A DNA stretch of 64,000 nucleotides from Actinopolyspora mortivallis DSM 44261 (GTDB taxonomy: Bacteria; Actinomycetota; Actinomycetes; Mycobacteriales; Pseudonocardiaceae): contig NZ_KB913024.1 of NCBI RefSeq assembly GCF_000384035.1, forward strand, positions 945,655 to 1,009,654. Reading direction: 5' to 3'. Every line of letters begins with the position of its first letter. Positions within the stretch are counted from its first letter, which is position 1. A model generated the notes under the pieces. That model did not search any database, had not been told where the DNA came from, and saw nothing but the letters and a program-made list of their open reading frames with translations. A program made the position numbers and the translations under genes. This document shows, piece after piece, positions 17,503-27,682 of this stretch.

Positions 17503-18687
17503 TTACGGGTGTTCCCGGCCGGCCCCCGCCGAGGGAACGGCGGAGAGCAGACGCGGCACGGTCCGTCCCCGCCGCTCGAACTCCTCGAACAGGGCCCGCT
17601 CGATCCGGGGGCGTTCCGCGACGGGAACCAGTGCTATGGCCGAACCGCCGAAACCGCCCCCGGTCATGCGGGCCCCCAGCGCGCCCTCCCGGAGAGCGAC
17701 GTCGACAGCGAGGTCGAGTTCCGGGCAGGAAACCCGGTAGTCGTCCCGGAGGCTGCGGTGCGAGGCGGTCAGCAGGGCGCCGACCTCCACCCACGCGCCG
17801 TGAAGCAGACGGTCCAGGGTCGCCCACACCCTGTCGTTCTCGGTGACCACATGGCGCACCAACGGACGCAGCGGCTCGGGAATTCTTCCCAGGGCATCGT
17901 CCAGATCGTCGGTGCCCACCTCACGCAACGCGGACACACCGAGCAGCTCGGCCGCCCGCTCGCATCCCCGCCTGCGGTCCCCGTAACCGGACTCGCTGTG
18001 CGAGTGCCGCACCCGGGTGTCGACGACCAGGACCTCCAGCCCGGCGGCACTCGTGTCGAAGGGAACCTGCCGGCTCCGCCCGGATCGGACGTCGTAGAAC
18101 AGGGCGTGGGCCGCTTCGCAGCGCAGCGAGGCGGTCTGGTCGAGTAGGCCGGTGGGGGCACCCACGAACTCGTTCTCGGCACGACAGGTCCAGCGCGCCA
18201 CCTCCTCCAACGGTGGCGCTGAGGTTCCGTCCACGGGACGGTCCACGGTGTCCAGCAGCGCCAGTGCCGTCGCGCACTCCAACGCGGCGGAGGAGGAGAG
18301 CCCGGCCCCGCTCGGCACGTCCCCGGACACGACCAGGTCCGCCCCGGGCGGTTCGAATCCCTCCTGCCGGAGCACCCAGGCGACCCCGGCCGGATAACCG
18401 GCCCATCCGGACGGTTCTCCGGGAACGAGCTCGGAGATCGGGAAGCTCCCCGCCCGGTGGGGTGTTCCGTCCGAACCCCGGCTGGTCACCGAGAGCAGCC
18501 CGTCACTCCTGCGTCGTCCCGCCACGGCGGTGCGGTGCGGCAGGGCGAACGGGAAGACGCAGCCCGCGTTGTAGTCGGTGTGTTCACCGATCAGGTTGAC
18601 CCGGCCGGGAGCCGACCACACACCCTCGGGAGGCCCCCCGTGCTCCGCCGCGAACAACGCCGCGGCGTTCTCCCCCGGCGAGCTCAC
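17503..18687 (-). CDS. galK: Galactokinase GalK
   Basis: 394 residues, GHMP kinase family. The N-terminal signature SAPGRVNLIGEHTDYN, the ATP motif PSGAGLSSSAALE and the C-terminal GARMTGGGFGGS are all intact. It phosphorylates galactose to galactose-1-phosphate. The start GTG 18687 overlaps the ideR stop by 4 bp (GTGA), indicating translational coupling to ideR. GC-rich frame extending far upstream of this codon is an ideR shadow. Confidence 0.95.
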   Translation of the reverse strand: MSSPGENAAALFAAEHGGPPEGVWSAPGRVNLIGEHTDYNAGCVFPFALPHRTAVAGRRRSDGLLSVTSRGSDGTPHRAGSFPISELVPGEPSGWAGYPAGVAWVLRQEGFEPPGADLVVSGDVPSGAGLSSSAALECATALALLDTVDRPVDGTSAPPLEEVARWTCRAENEFVGAPTGLLDQTASLRCEAAHALFYDVRSGRSRQVPFDTSAAGLEVLVVDTRVRHSHSESGYGDRRRGCERAAELLGVSALREVGTDDLDDALGRIPEPLRPLVRHVVTENDRVWATLDRLLHGAWVEVGALLTASHRSLRDDYRVSCPELDLAVDVALREGALGARMTGGGFGGSAIALVPVAERPRIERALFEEFERRGRTVPRLLSAVPSAGAGREHP

Positions 18688-19379
18688 CGCGGGCGTACCA
18701 GTACCGCGTGTGCGGTGGCCGGGGGAAGTTGCGTGGTCCCGCCCGCGCCGCGGACGTCGATGGGCTTGTTGCTGCCCACCACGGAGAGGATCTCCACGTC
18801 CTTGCCGGGGACGACCTCCACCGACTTCAACGCGTTCATCAGTTCCGGATCCAGCTGCACGTGCTCGGCGATCCGGCACACGAGAACGCGTCCCCCACCG
18901 TTGCGGGCGATCTCGTCCACACGTTGCAGTTCGGTGTCCACCAGCGGCGCGGACTCTCCGACCCCGAGGTCGTCGAGTCCGGGGATGGGATTCCCGTAGG
19001 GCGAGGTGCTCGGGCTGCCGAGCAGGTTGATGAGCTTGTGCTCCACCGCCTCGCTCATCACGTGCTCCCAGCGACACGCCTCGCTGTGCACGTGTTCCCA
19101 TTCGAGGCCGATGACGTCGACGAGCAGTCGCTCGGCCAGCCGGTGCTTGCGCATGACCCCGATGGCACGGGCCCGTCCCGCCTTGGTCAGTTCCAGGTGT
19201 CGGTCCTCGGCGACCGACAACAGCCCGTCCCGTTCCATGCGCGCCACCGTCTGGCTGACGGTCGGTCCGCTCTGTTCCAGCCGCTCCGCGATGCGGGCCC
19301 GGAGCGGCACGAGTCCTTCTTCCTCAAGCTCGTAGATGGTCTTGAGGTACATCTCGGTGGTATCGATGAGATCGTTCAC
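18684..19379 (-). CDS. ideR: Iron-dependent regulator IdeR (DtxR family)
   Basis: 231 residues. Winged helix (1-70), dimerisation domain (71-140) and a C-terminal SH3-like FeoA domain (150-230). All metal ligands fall at the M. tuberculosis IdeR positions: Met10, Cys102, Glu105 and His106 (site 1), and His79, Glu83 and His98 (site 2), so it should be a functional Fe(II)-activated repressor. GTG 19379 has GGGGAG upstream; a TAACAT hexamer (19412-19407) is a possible -10. I see no full IdeR box nearby. It is the first gene of ideR-galK-galE. Confidence 0.96.
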   Translation of the reverse strand: MNDLIDTTEMYLKTIYELEEEGLVPLRARIAERLEQSGPTVSQTVARMERDGLLSVAEDRHLELTKAGRARAIGVMRKHRLAERLLVDVIGLEWEHVHSEACRWEHVMSEAVEHKLINLLGSPSTSPYGNPIPGLDDLGVGESAPLVDTELQRVDEIARNGGGRVLVCRIAEHVQLDPELMNALKSVEVVPGKDVEILSVVGSNKPIDVRGAGGTTQLPPATAHAVLVRPR

Positions 19380-19554
19380 GCCAGCTCCCCATTCGGTCCA
19401 CCATCAATGTTAGCCGGAACAGACGACAGTGACGGCTGCCCGGTCGGGGCTCGCACGCCCCGCCGTGTGGTCGTCCCGGTCGGCAACGGGAGGCGGGGGA
19501 ACGCGCATTCCGCTGCCCGGCTGTGAGATCCGTCCCGCACGATCGGAGAGGACG

Positions 19555-20406
19555 ATGACCCCACTGATCACGACGTCCGAGCTGGCCGAGTTCCTCGTGG
19601 AGGAGCCACGGCCCACGCTGCTGGACGTGCGCTGGAACCTGTTGGGCCCCCCGGGCAGGGAGGAGTACGAACGGGGCCACCTTCCCGGGGCGGTGTTCGT
19701 GGATCTGGACTCCGAGCTGGCTTCGGCTCCGGACGAACGGGGTCGGCACCCGCTTCCCGATCCAGCCGGACTCCAGGAGGTCCTGCGGGCGGCCGGGGTG
19801 GACTCCGACCGCGGCGTGGTGGTCTACGACGCCGGCGACGGCTCGGTGGCGGCGCGTGCCTGGTGGTTGCTGCGGTGGTCCGGACACCGGGAGGTGTTCC
19901 TGCTGGACGGCGGGTTCGCCGCCTGGACGGAGGAGGGACGTCCCACCACGACGCGGACTCCGCGTCCCGCCGAGGGGAACATCGTGGTCCGCCCCGGGAG
20001 GATGCCCACCCTCGACGCGGACCGGGCCCAGCGCCTGGCCCGTGAGGGGGTGTTGCTGGACGCCCGGGCCGGGCAGCGGTACCGCGGCGAGAGCGAACCG
20101 GTGGACCCCAGGGCGGGCCATGTTCCGGGAGCCCTCAACGCCCCGGCCGCCGAGCACGTCGCCACCGACGGCAGGTGGCTCCGCCCGGAGGAGCTGGCGA
20201 CGCGCTTCACGCGACTGGGTGTTTCCGAAGCGCGGTCCGTGGGTGCCTACTGCGGCTCCGGCGTCAACGCCTGCTCCGTGGTGCTGGCGCTCGAACACGC
20301 CGGTCTGACCTCCCCCCAGGCCCCGGCCGCGCTGTACCCGGGTTCCTGGTCGGAGTGGTCGAACGACCCGGACCGACCCGCGGCGACCGGAGCCGATCCC
20401 GGCTGA
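19555..20406 (+). CDS. Thiosulfate/3-mercaptopyruvate sulfurtransferase
   Basis: 283 residues with two rhodanese domains. The N-terminal domain is inactive (DAGDGS at the loop position). The C-terminal domain has Cys233 in CGSGVNA, closest to the 3-mercaptopyruvate sulfurtransferase loop CGSGVTA. It moves sulfane sulfur to cyanide or thiols in the cytosol. ATG 19555 has GGAGAGGA upstream; longer frames lack a ribosome site. It is divergent from ideR and 51 bp before acuC. Confidence 0.9.
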   Translation: MTPLITTSELAEFLVEEPRPTLLDVRWNLLGPPGREEYERGHLPGAVFVDLDSELASAPDERGRHPLPDPAGLQEVLRAAGVDSDRGVVVYDAGDGSVAARAWWLLRWSGHREVFLLDGGFAAWTEEGRPTTTRTPRPAEGNIVVRPGRMPTLDADRAQRLAREGVLLDARAGQRYRGESEPVDPRAGHVPGALNAPAAEHVATDGRWLRPEELATRFTRLGVSEARSVGAYCGSGVNACSVVLALEHAGLTSPQAPAALYPGSWSEWSNDPDRPAATGADPG

Positions 20407-20443
20407 GCCCCCGGAAACACTGTGTCGAGCGGGGCCGGCCGGG

Positions 20444-20449
20444 TAGCGT
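20444..20449 (+). promoter_or_regulatory. -10 hexamer TAGCGT of acuC, leaderless
   Basis: TAGCGT is 8 bp before the acuC ATG (20458), and no Shine-Dalgarno is present in the gap. This predicts a leaderless transcript, separate from the sulfurtransferase gene. Confidence 0.55.
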
Positions 20450-20457
20450 GCCCAACC

Positions 20458-21636
20458 ATGAGCAACGAGTGCGCCGTTATCTGGGACGACTCACTGCTGT
20501 CCTACGACCTGGGCGGCAACCATCCGCTGCATCCGGTCCGGCTGGACCTGACCATGCGGTTGGCGCGCTCGCTGGGGGTGCTGGACGGGATCGAACTCCG
20601 CGAGCCCGAGAAAGCCGCCGACGGGGACCTCGAACGGGTGCACACCCGCGACTACATCGCCGCGGTGCGGGCCGCTCCCCACACGGACCCGGCGGAGGTG
20701 CGTCACGGACTCGGCAGCGCGGACAATCCGGTCTTCGACCGGATGCACGAGTCCTCCGCGTTGGTGGCCGGTGGTTCGATCGCGGCGGCCGAACGGATCG
20801 TGTCCGGGAGGGCGAAGCGGGCCGTCAACCTCGCGGGAGGGCTGCACCACGCGATGGCCGACCACGCGGCCGGTTTCTGCGTGTACAACGACTGCGCGGT
20901 GGCCATCTCCTGGATGCTGGCCAACGGGGTGGAGCGGATCGCCTATCTGGACATCGACGTGCACCACGGGGACGGGGTCCAGGCCGCCTTCTACGACGAC
21001 CCCCGGGTGACGACGATCTCGCTGCACCAGCACCCGGTCACCCTCTGGCCCGGCACCGGCTTCCCCACCGAGGTCGGGGCGGGCCCCGCCGAGGGAAGCG
21101 CGGTGAACGTGGCTCTTCCTCCCGGCACGGACGACGCCGGGTGGCTGCGTGCCTTCCGGGCCGTGGTTCCCTCGATACTGGAGTCGTGCGCCCCCCAGGT
21201 GCTGGTCACCCAGTGCGGTGCCGACACCCACCGGGAGGACCCGCTGGCCGAGCTGTCGCTGTCGGTGGACGGGCAGCGCGTCGTCTACGGGATGCTGAGG
21301 GACCTGGCCGAGCGGTACGCGGGGGGCAGGTGGCTGGTGCTCGGTGGAGGCGGGTACGCCCTGTACCGGGTGGTCCCCAGGTCCTGGACACACCTGCTGG
21401 CCCTCGCCCTGGACCGGGATCTCGCGCCGTCGTGCAACATCCCCGCCGAGTGGACCGCCCACACCAGCGAGGTGGCCGGCAACAGGGCGCTGCCGAGCAC
21501 GCTGACCGACGGGATGGATCCGGCGTTCACCCCGTGGGACGGGGTGAACGAACACCGGGTCGACACGGCCGTACGCGACACCCGTCACTCCGTTTTCCCG
21601 TTGCACGGGTTGGATCCCGCCGACGGCAGGGACTGA
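20458..21636 (+). CDS. acuC: AcuC-type class I deacetylase
   Basis: 392 residues, histone-deacetylase fold. The zinc/charge-relay motifs are complete: GLHHAMADHAAGFCVYND (tandem His), YLDIDVHHGDGVQ (zinc Asp/His), an Asp in TQCGADTHREDP and the GGGGY loop. AcuC removes acetyl groups from lysines, classically reactivating acetyl-CoA synthetase. The next gene, 133 bp downstream on the same strand, encodes a GNAT acetyltransferase fused to an acyl-CoA-synthetase-like module, so the pair likely forms a reversible acetylation switch. Confidence 0.93.
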   Translation: MSNECAVIWDDSLLSYDLGGNHPLHPVRLDLTMRLARSLGVLDGIELREPEKAADGDLERVHTRDYIAAVRAAPHTDPAEVRHGLGSADNPVFDRMHESSALVAGGSIAAAERIVSGRAKRAVNLAGGLHHAMADHAAGFCVYNDCAVAISWMLANGVERIAYLDIDVHHGDGVQAAFYDDPRVTTISLHQHPVTLWPGTGFPTEVGAGPAEGSAVNVALPPGTDDAGWLRAFRAVVPSILESCAPQVLVTQCGADTHREDPLAELSLSVDGQRVVYGMLRDLAERYAGGRWLVLGGGGYALYRVVPRSWTHLLALALDRDLAPSCNIPAEWTAHTSEVAGNRALPSTLTDGMDPAFTPWDGVNEHRVDTAVRDTRHSVFPLHGLDPADGRD

Positions 21637-21769
21637 AACGACCTTCCGCGGCGAGCCGCCGGGCAGCCTCGGGCGGTGAGCCGTGGGCGGGAGCTTTTCG
21701 TCGGCACGTCCGGCCCACGTGGCCCGACGTGAACGGGTGCGGTGAACACAGGAGGCTGGGAGGTCCGCC

Positions 21770-24463
21770 ATGGGAGACGTTCCGGGAGGACGACGGGAGG
21801 ACGACACGGAGGGCGCTGGCGCCTACCCGCGGCACTGGGAGGCCGATGTGGTCCTCTCCGACGGGGGGACGGTGCGTCTGCGGCCGATCGTCCCGGAGGA
21901 CGCCGAGCAGCTCGTCGCCTTCCACGGCAGACTCAGTGACCGGACGCGGTACTACCGCTACTTCTCTCCCTACCCTCGTATGCCGCAGCGCGACGTCGAG
22001 CGCTTCAGCCGGGTGGACTACGTCAACAGGGTCGCCCTGGTCGCGTTGCTGGGGGAGGACATCGTGGCCGTGGGCCGTTTCGACCGGCTCGCCGAGCGGG
22101 ACTCCGCGGAGGTGGCGTTCGTGGTGCAGGACGGCCACCAGGGTCGGGGACTCGGTTCCATCCTGCTCGAACACCTCGCCGCCGCGGCCCGGGAGTGTGG
22201 GCTGAGCAGGTTCGTGGCCGAGGTGCTCGCCGAGAACTCCCAGATGGTGCGTGTGTTCCGCGACGCGGGATACCGGGTCAAACGGGAGATGGAGGAGGGG
22301 CTGGTCCACCTGGAGTTCCCGCTCGATCCCACCGAGGAGTCCCTGGCCGTGGCCAGAGCCCGCGAGCAGGCGGCTGAGGCGCGCAGCGTGCACAACCTCC
22401 TGCACCCCAGGGCGGTGGCGGTCATCGGCGCCTCCACCGATCCGGAGAAGATCGGGCACACGGTGCTGGCCAACCTGCTCGGCGCCGACTCCGCCGTGCC
22501 GGTGCACCCGGTCAACCCGGAGCACCGGGCCGTGCGTGGGGTGCGTTCCCACGCCTCGGTGCTGGACATTCCCGACGACATCGACCTCGCGGTGGTGGCC
22601 ATCCCGGCCGGCGGTGTGGAGGAGGTGCTGGACGCCTGCCTGGCCAAGGGGGTCAAGGCGCTGCTGATCGTCAGCTCCGGTTTCAGCGAGGTGGGACCGA
22701 GCGGGCGGGAGGCGGAACGACGCATGGTGCGCGCGGCCAGGGTGTACGGGATGCGCGTGGTGGGACCGAACGCCCTGGGGGTGGTCAACACCGATCCGGG
22801 CCAGCGGCTGAACGCCAGCCTGGCTCCCCGCCTGCCGGGGAGGGGACGTACCGGGTTCTTCTGCCAGTCCGGCGCGCTGGGCGTGGCGATCCTGGCCGCG
22901 GCGACCGAGCGGGGACTGGGGCTTTCCACCTTCGTCTCGGCGGGCAACAGGGCCGACGTGTCCGGCAACGACCTCCTGCAGTACTGGCAGACGGATCCCA
23001 CCACCGACGTGGTGCTGCTGTATCTGGAGTCCTTCGGCAACCCCCGCAAGTTCGCCCGTCTCGCTCGCAGGCTGGGCCGCAGCAAACCGATCGTGGTCGT
23101 CAAGTCGGGGCGCAACGCGGTGCGGGCCGGACTGGCCGCGACCTCGGTGCGCATCGACGAGACGAGTGTGCAGGCGCTGTTCGACCAGGCCGGGGTGATC
23201 CGGGTCGACTCCGTGGCGCAGATGTTCGACGTGGCGCTGCTGCTGGCCCACCAACCGCTGCCCCGGGGAGACCGTGTGGCGATAGTGGGGAATTCGAGCG
23301 CCCTCGGGATGCTGGCCACCGACGCGGCGTTGGAGCAGGGACTGCGTCCGGTGACCGACCCGGTGGACGTCGGGGCCTCGGCCGGCCCCGAGGAGTTCGC
23401 CGCCGCCGTGCGTTCCGCGGCGGAGAACGAGGAGGTGGACGCGTTGGTGACGGTGTTCGCCCCGCCGGTCGCCGTCCCCGGGGCCACCTACGCCCGCCAG
23501 CTCCGGGAGGCGTTGCACGAGGCCGACACCGTGGGCAGCAAGCCGGTGGTGAGCACGTTCCTCGCCGCGGAGGGAGTTCCGGACGAGCTTGCGGTGCCCG
23601 GTGGGGACGGGACCCCGGGACCCGGTTCGATTCCCTCCTATCCCACCCCGGAGCGGGCCGTGCTGGCGCTCGGCCGCGCCGTGCGGTACGCGAACTGGCG
23701 TGCCGCGCCGCAGGGGGAGTTCGTCCGCCCGGAGGGAGTGGAACCCGAGCGGGCGCGGGAACTGGTGGAACAGTGGGTCGACCGCGAGACGACCCGGAGG
23801 CTGTCCGATTCCGAGACGGTGCGCCTGTTGGAGTGCTACGGGATCACCGTCTCCCCGTTCCGGCTCGTCTCGGACGTGGATTCCGCCGTGGCCGCCGCGG
23901 AGCAGGTCGGCTTCCCGGTGGTGCTGAAGTCCGCCAGTCGACAGCTGCGGCACCGCACGGACCTGGCCGGGGTGCGGCTCGACCTGGGCACGGCCGAGGT
24001 GGTACGCACCGCCTACACGGACCTGTGCGAGCTGGCCGGAAGCGGCGAGGTCTACGTGCAGCGGATGGCCCCGAAGGGGACCTCGTGCGTCATCAGGCTC
24101 ATGGAGGATCCCTCCTTCGGGACGCTCGTGTCCTTCGGACTCGCCGGGCTGGCCAACGACCTTCTCGGTGACCGGGCCTATCGGGCAGTGCCGCTGACCG
24201 ACACCGACGTGGCGGACCTGGTCCGTGCTCCCAAGGCCGCGCCGATGCTCGACGGCTACCGCGGGGCTGTCCCGGCCGACATGACCGCGATGGAGGATCT
24301 CGTGCTGCGTGTGGCGACCCTGGGCGAGGATCTCCCGGAGGTGCGGGAACTGGTGCTGGAGCCGGTGCTGGCGGCTTCGTCGGGGGCGTATGTGGCCGGC
24401 GCGGCGATGACCCTGGGACGCAGCTCCGAGTCGCCGGACTCGGGGCCGCGCCGGTTGCGTTGA
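21770..24463 (+). CDS. GNAT acetyltransferase fused to NDP-forming acyl-CoA synthetase-like module (Pat-like)
   Basis: 897 residues. The N-terminal GNAT domain (~20-180) has the acetyl-CoA loop QGRGLGS. It is followed by a CoA-binding domain (~205-335, AVIGASTDPEKIG), a succinyl-CoA-ligase-like domain (~345-500) and an ATP-grasp region (~670-890). At residues ~448-462, where ADP-forming synthetases carry the phosphorylated His (SHTG), the sequence reads GLAATSVRIDETSV with no His. The ligase half is therefore probably a sensor rather than an enzyme, as argued for Salmonella Pat. Domain order is reversed relative to Salmonella Pat. ATG 21770 has GGGAGG upstream. Its likely role is acetylating lysines, with acuC as the opposing deacetylase. 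Confidence 0.9.
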   Translation: MGDVPGGRREDDTEGAGAYPRHWEADVVLSDGGTVRLRPIVPEDAEQLVAFHGRLSDRTRYYRYFSPYPRMPQRDVERFSRVDYVNRVALVALLGEDIVAVGRFDRLAERDSAEVAFVVQDGHQGRGLGSILLEHLAAAARECGLSRFVAEVLAENSQMVRVFRDAGYRVKREMEEGLVHLEFPLDPTEESLAVARAREQAAEARSVHNLLHPRAVAVIGASTDPEKIGHTVLANLLGADSAVPVHPVNPEHRAVRGVRSHASVLDIPDDIDLAVVAIPAGGVEEVLDACLAKGVKALLIVSSGFSEVGPSGREAERRMVRAARVYGMRVVGPNALGVVNTDPGQRLNASLAPRLPGRGRTGFFCQSGALGVAILAAATERGLGLSTFVSAGNRADVSGNDLLQYWQTDPTTDVVLLYLESFGNPRKFARLARRLGRSKPIVVVKSGRNAVRAGLAATSVRIDETSVQALFDQAGVIRVDSVAQMFDVALLLAHQPLPRGDRVAIVGNSSALGMLATDAALEQGLRPVTDPVDVGASAGPEEFAAAVRSAAENEEVDALVTVFAPPVAVPGATYARQLREALHEADTVGSKPVVSTFLAAEGVPDELAVPGGDGTPGPGSIPSYPTPERAVLALGRAVRYANWRAAPQGEFVRPEGVEPERARELVEQWVDRETTRRLSDSETVRLLECYGITVSPFRLVSDVDSAVAAAEQVGFPVVLKSASRQLRHRTDLAGVRLDLGTAEVVRTAYTDLCELAGSGEVYVQRMAPKGTSCVIRLMEDPSFGTLVSFGLAGLANDLLGDRAYRAVPLTDTDVADLVRAPKAAPMLDGYRGAVPADMTAMEDLVLRVATLGEDLPEVRELVLEPVLAASSGAYVAGAAMTLGRSSESPDSGPRRLR

Positions 24464-24576
24464 GCCTCTCCGACCTCGGCGGGCGGACAAGGGGGCGCAC
24501 CGACTTCCGCTGTCGTGAACCCGCCAGCGGGTGGAGGACACGCAACCCTCGTTCGTCGGGGTTCCGTCCTTCGGGC

Positions 24577-25056
24577 ATGAGACGGTTACGAATCCTGGTG
24601 GGGGCGGCCGCGGTGCTGTTCGCTCTCACCGCCTGCGGTGAACAGCAGTCCGACGTCGGTTTCGGCGGACAGCCCCCTCCGCCGGCCACGCAGGAGTCCT
24701 CGCGCGGTGACGAGCCGCCCAAGCCCGTGCCGGAGAAGGAACGTACCGAGGTTCCCACCGCGCGGGTGGACGGTTCGGCGTTGCCGGAGGGATATCCCCG
24801 GGAGGTGTGGACCCAGAACGGGGGGTCCGTGCTCGTGGTCACCGGCCAGGAGGGCGGATGCGGCGAGGTCCGTGCCAGGGTGACCGAGCAGACGGAACGG
24901 CGGGTCGGGGTCGAGTTGGTGGAGGAGACCCCGCGGGACGCGGGTCCGTGCACGATGGACCTGCGTTACCCGCCGGTGACCGCTCCGCTGGACAGCCCGC
25001 TCGGGGAGCGGGAGGTGGTGCTCACCCAGCGGGAGACCACCGTTGCCGGCGAGTAG
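24577..25056 (+). CDS. Putative lipoprotein
   Basis: 159 residues. A signal peptide with a lipobox (ALTAC, Cys20) predicts lipid anchoring on the outer face of the membrane. Then come a Pro/Glu-rich linker and a C-terminal domain of ~90 residues with two cysteines (GGCGEV, GPCTMD) that could form a disulfide. ATG 24577 places the signal peptide correctly; upstream in-frame codons do not. No family is recognised. A CCCCGGG/CCCGGGG hairpin follows at 25094-25118. Confidence 0.7.
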   Translation: MRRLRILVGAAAVLFALTACGEQQSDVGFGGQPPPPATQESSRGDEPPKPVPEKERTEVPTARVDGSALPEGYPREVWTQNGGSVLVVTGQEGGCGEVRARVTEQTERRVGVELVEETPRDAGPCTMDLRYPPVTAPLDSPLGEREVVLTQRETTVAGE

Positions 25057-25232
25057 GCCGGTTCCGCCGCGCCGGCAACGTTCGGGGCCTACCCCCCGGG
25101 AACCACATCTCCCCGGGGACGGCCCCGGCGCGGAACGGAGCCCGCTCCCGGCTGAGGGGCCGCTCTCTTCAGGCCCGTGCTCGGAACTGCGATCCTGTGC
25201 GGGGACAGCCGACGGCGAAGGGGCGCATGCAC

Positions 25233-25964
25233 ATGACCGAGCACAGCGACAGTGGTCCGGACTGCCTGGTCAACTTCCGTGATCTGGGCGGGTTGCCCGC
25301 CGAGGACGGTGTGACCACGCGGTCCGGGGTGCTCTACCGGGGTGACGCCCCGTACGACGGGGACCGTCCCCCGGAGGGGGCGACCTCCTGGCCGCCCACG
25401 GCGGTGGTCGACCTGCGGGACACCGAGGAGGAGAAGTCCGGTCCCCACCCGCTCGAACGGGTCAGCACGGTACACCACGTGCCGGTTCTGGAGGGCTTGC
25501 GCGACGAGTCGGGGGCGGATCCCTGGGACACGCTGGCCGAGTTGTACGGCTGCATGGTGGAGCGGGCCCCGAAGAGGCTGCTCGAGGTGTTCCGGATCGT
25601 GTTGGAGTCCCCGGGGCCGGTGCTGGTGCACTGTGCCGCGGGCAAGGACCGCACCGGGGTGGTCTGCGCGTTGCTGCTGAGTGCGGCCGGGGTGCGTCGT
25701 GACGCGATCGTCGCCGACTACGTGCACACCGACCGCAACATGTACCAGGTGTTGCGCAGACTACGCATCGCTCCCGAGATGCCCACCGGAGTGGACGAGT
25801 CCGCCGTGCGGGAGCTCGTCTCGGCTCCGGCCGAGGCGATCGAGCATCTCCTGCGGACGGTGGACACCGAGGAGGGGGGCGCCGCGGGATGGCTGATCCG
25901 GCACGGTGCGAGTGACGCCGAGATCGACCGGTGGAGGGACAAGCTGCTCGGCTCCGCGGTCTGA
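25233..25964 (+). CDS. Tyrosine-protein phosphatase (PtpB-like)
   Basis: 243 residues. The catalytic P-loop HCAAGKDRTG (CX5R) follows NFRDLGGL and GVLYRGDAP, the start of the family of phosphatases that includes M. tuberculosis PtpB. VDLRDTEEE fits the same family. It should hydrolyse phosphotyrosine, possibly phosphoinositides; it has no signal peptide, so it is cytosolic unless exported by a non-classical route. ATG 25233 has GAAGGGG 9 nt upstream; ATG 25227 is the alternative. It is convergent with sigB. Confidence 0.88.
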   Translation: MTEHSDSGPDCLVNFRDLGGLPAEDGVTTRSGVLYRGDAPYDGDRPPEGATSWPPTAVVDLRDTEEEKSGPHPLERVSTVHHVPVLEGLRDESGADPWDTLAELYGCMVERAPKRLLEVFRIVLESPGPVLVHCAAGKDRTGVVCALLLSAAGVRRDAIVADYVHTDRNMYQVLRRLRIAPEMPTGVDESAVRELVSAPAEAIEHLLRTVDTEEGGAAGWLIRHGASDAEIDRWRDKLLGSAV

Positions 25965-26016
25965 GTCGGTCCGTGCGGACGGCGTCCCCTCGTCGTGACG
26001 GGTGAGGGCGCCACCG

Positions 26017-26053
26017 GTGGGCGCGCCTGGAGTTTTCCTCCGGACGCGCCCAC
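26017..26053. terminator. Hairpin between convergent phosphatase and sigB genes
   Basis: GTGGGCGCG (26017-26025) pairs perfectly with CGCGCCCAC (26045-26053); GGAG/CTCC inside the loop can extend it. It lies between the stops of the two convergent genes. No U-tract, so it is a stem-only terminator candidate. Confidence 0.5.
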
Positions 26054-26056
26054 TGC

Positions 26057-27028
<972 letters not shown>

Positions 27029-27354
27029 AGAGCTACCTCCCTGACGGGCTGGTTGTCGGAAGCCGGTGCACCGACGTGACACCGCGGGGCGCGGAGGACG
27101 GGTACGCTCGGGAGAGAGGGAAGAGGTCGTACCGCGTCGGTCACGGCGGTGGCCGGTGGTGTCGTTGCTCGTGTCGGCGTGGTTCGTCCTGGCGGGCGGG
27201 GTGGTTGTCCGGTCTGGGTCTGTCGAGACGTTCGTTCCGTGACGTGTCGCATGTCCGTTGTCGTTCGTCCGCCGTCGACTCCCGGACGGGCGCACCGACG
27301 GGGTGCGGTCTCGGGTGCCGAGTACCGGCGCTTGGTGAGGTTGGCTGTACGGAA

Positions 27355-27381
27355 AACGCTTCTGGGGCCGGATTAGTTCCC
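27355..27381 (-). promoter_or_regulatory. ECF-sigma-type promoter upstream of sigB
   Basis: On the minus strand GGGAAC (27381-27376), a 17-bp spacer and CGTT (27358-27355) match the SigE/SigH-group consensus GGAAC-N16-18-CGTT. Transcription would start near 27347, leaving a ~320-nt leader. Mycobacterial sigB is known to be under SigE/SigH control. Confidence 0.55.
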
Positions 27382-27682
27382 GCGTTCTCCGCGCGAAAGG
27401 AGTCAGCGTCGTCACACTCGTGGCGTGTTGGCTGAGAATTCGCTGAGAAACACGTCATTCTTCGACAGATCCCTTCTCCCGGGTTCCGAGAACCTTCGGA
27501 GACCGGGGCCGGCCAGCTGGGCCTACGTCGGCCGCGGAGAAGATGTGAGGGTTTTTCGCGGAGAGGGTTCCCCGGTCGGACCGGTGACGCACCCCGTCCC
27601 GGTCGTCGGGCGGGAGGTCTTTTTCCGAGATCTCGCCGCGGGGAGGGTTTTCCCCCGGAACGAATCCCGAAGTCTCGGCACG
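27382..27682. other. Non-coding gap between dtd and sigB
   Basis: Together with the sigB leader this makes ~730 bp without a supported gene. GCTGAGAA is directly repeated at 27431 and 27442, in a relatively AT-rich stretch (27425-27480). The open frames here have no ribosome sites and no codon bias. Confidence 0.45.

Noticed and set aside
21527-24541. 1004-codon minus-strand frame opposite the GNAT/synthetase fusion
   Set aside because: Same reason; the plus-strand protein has clear domains across the whole length.
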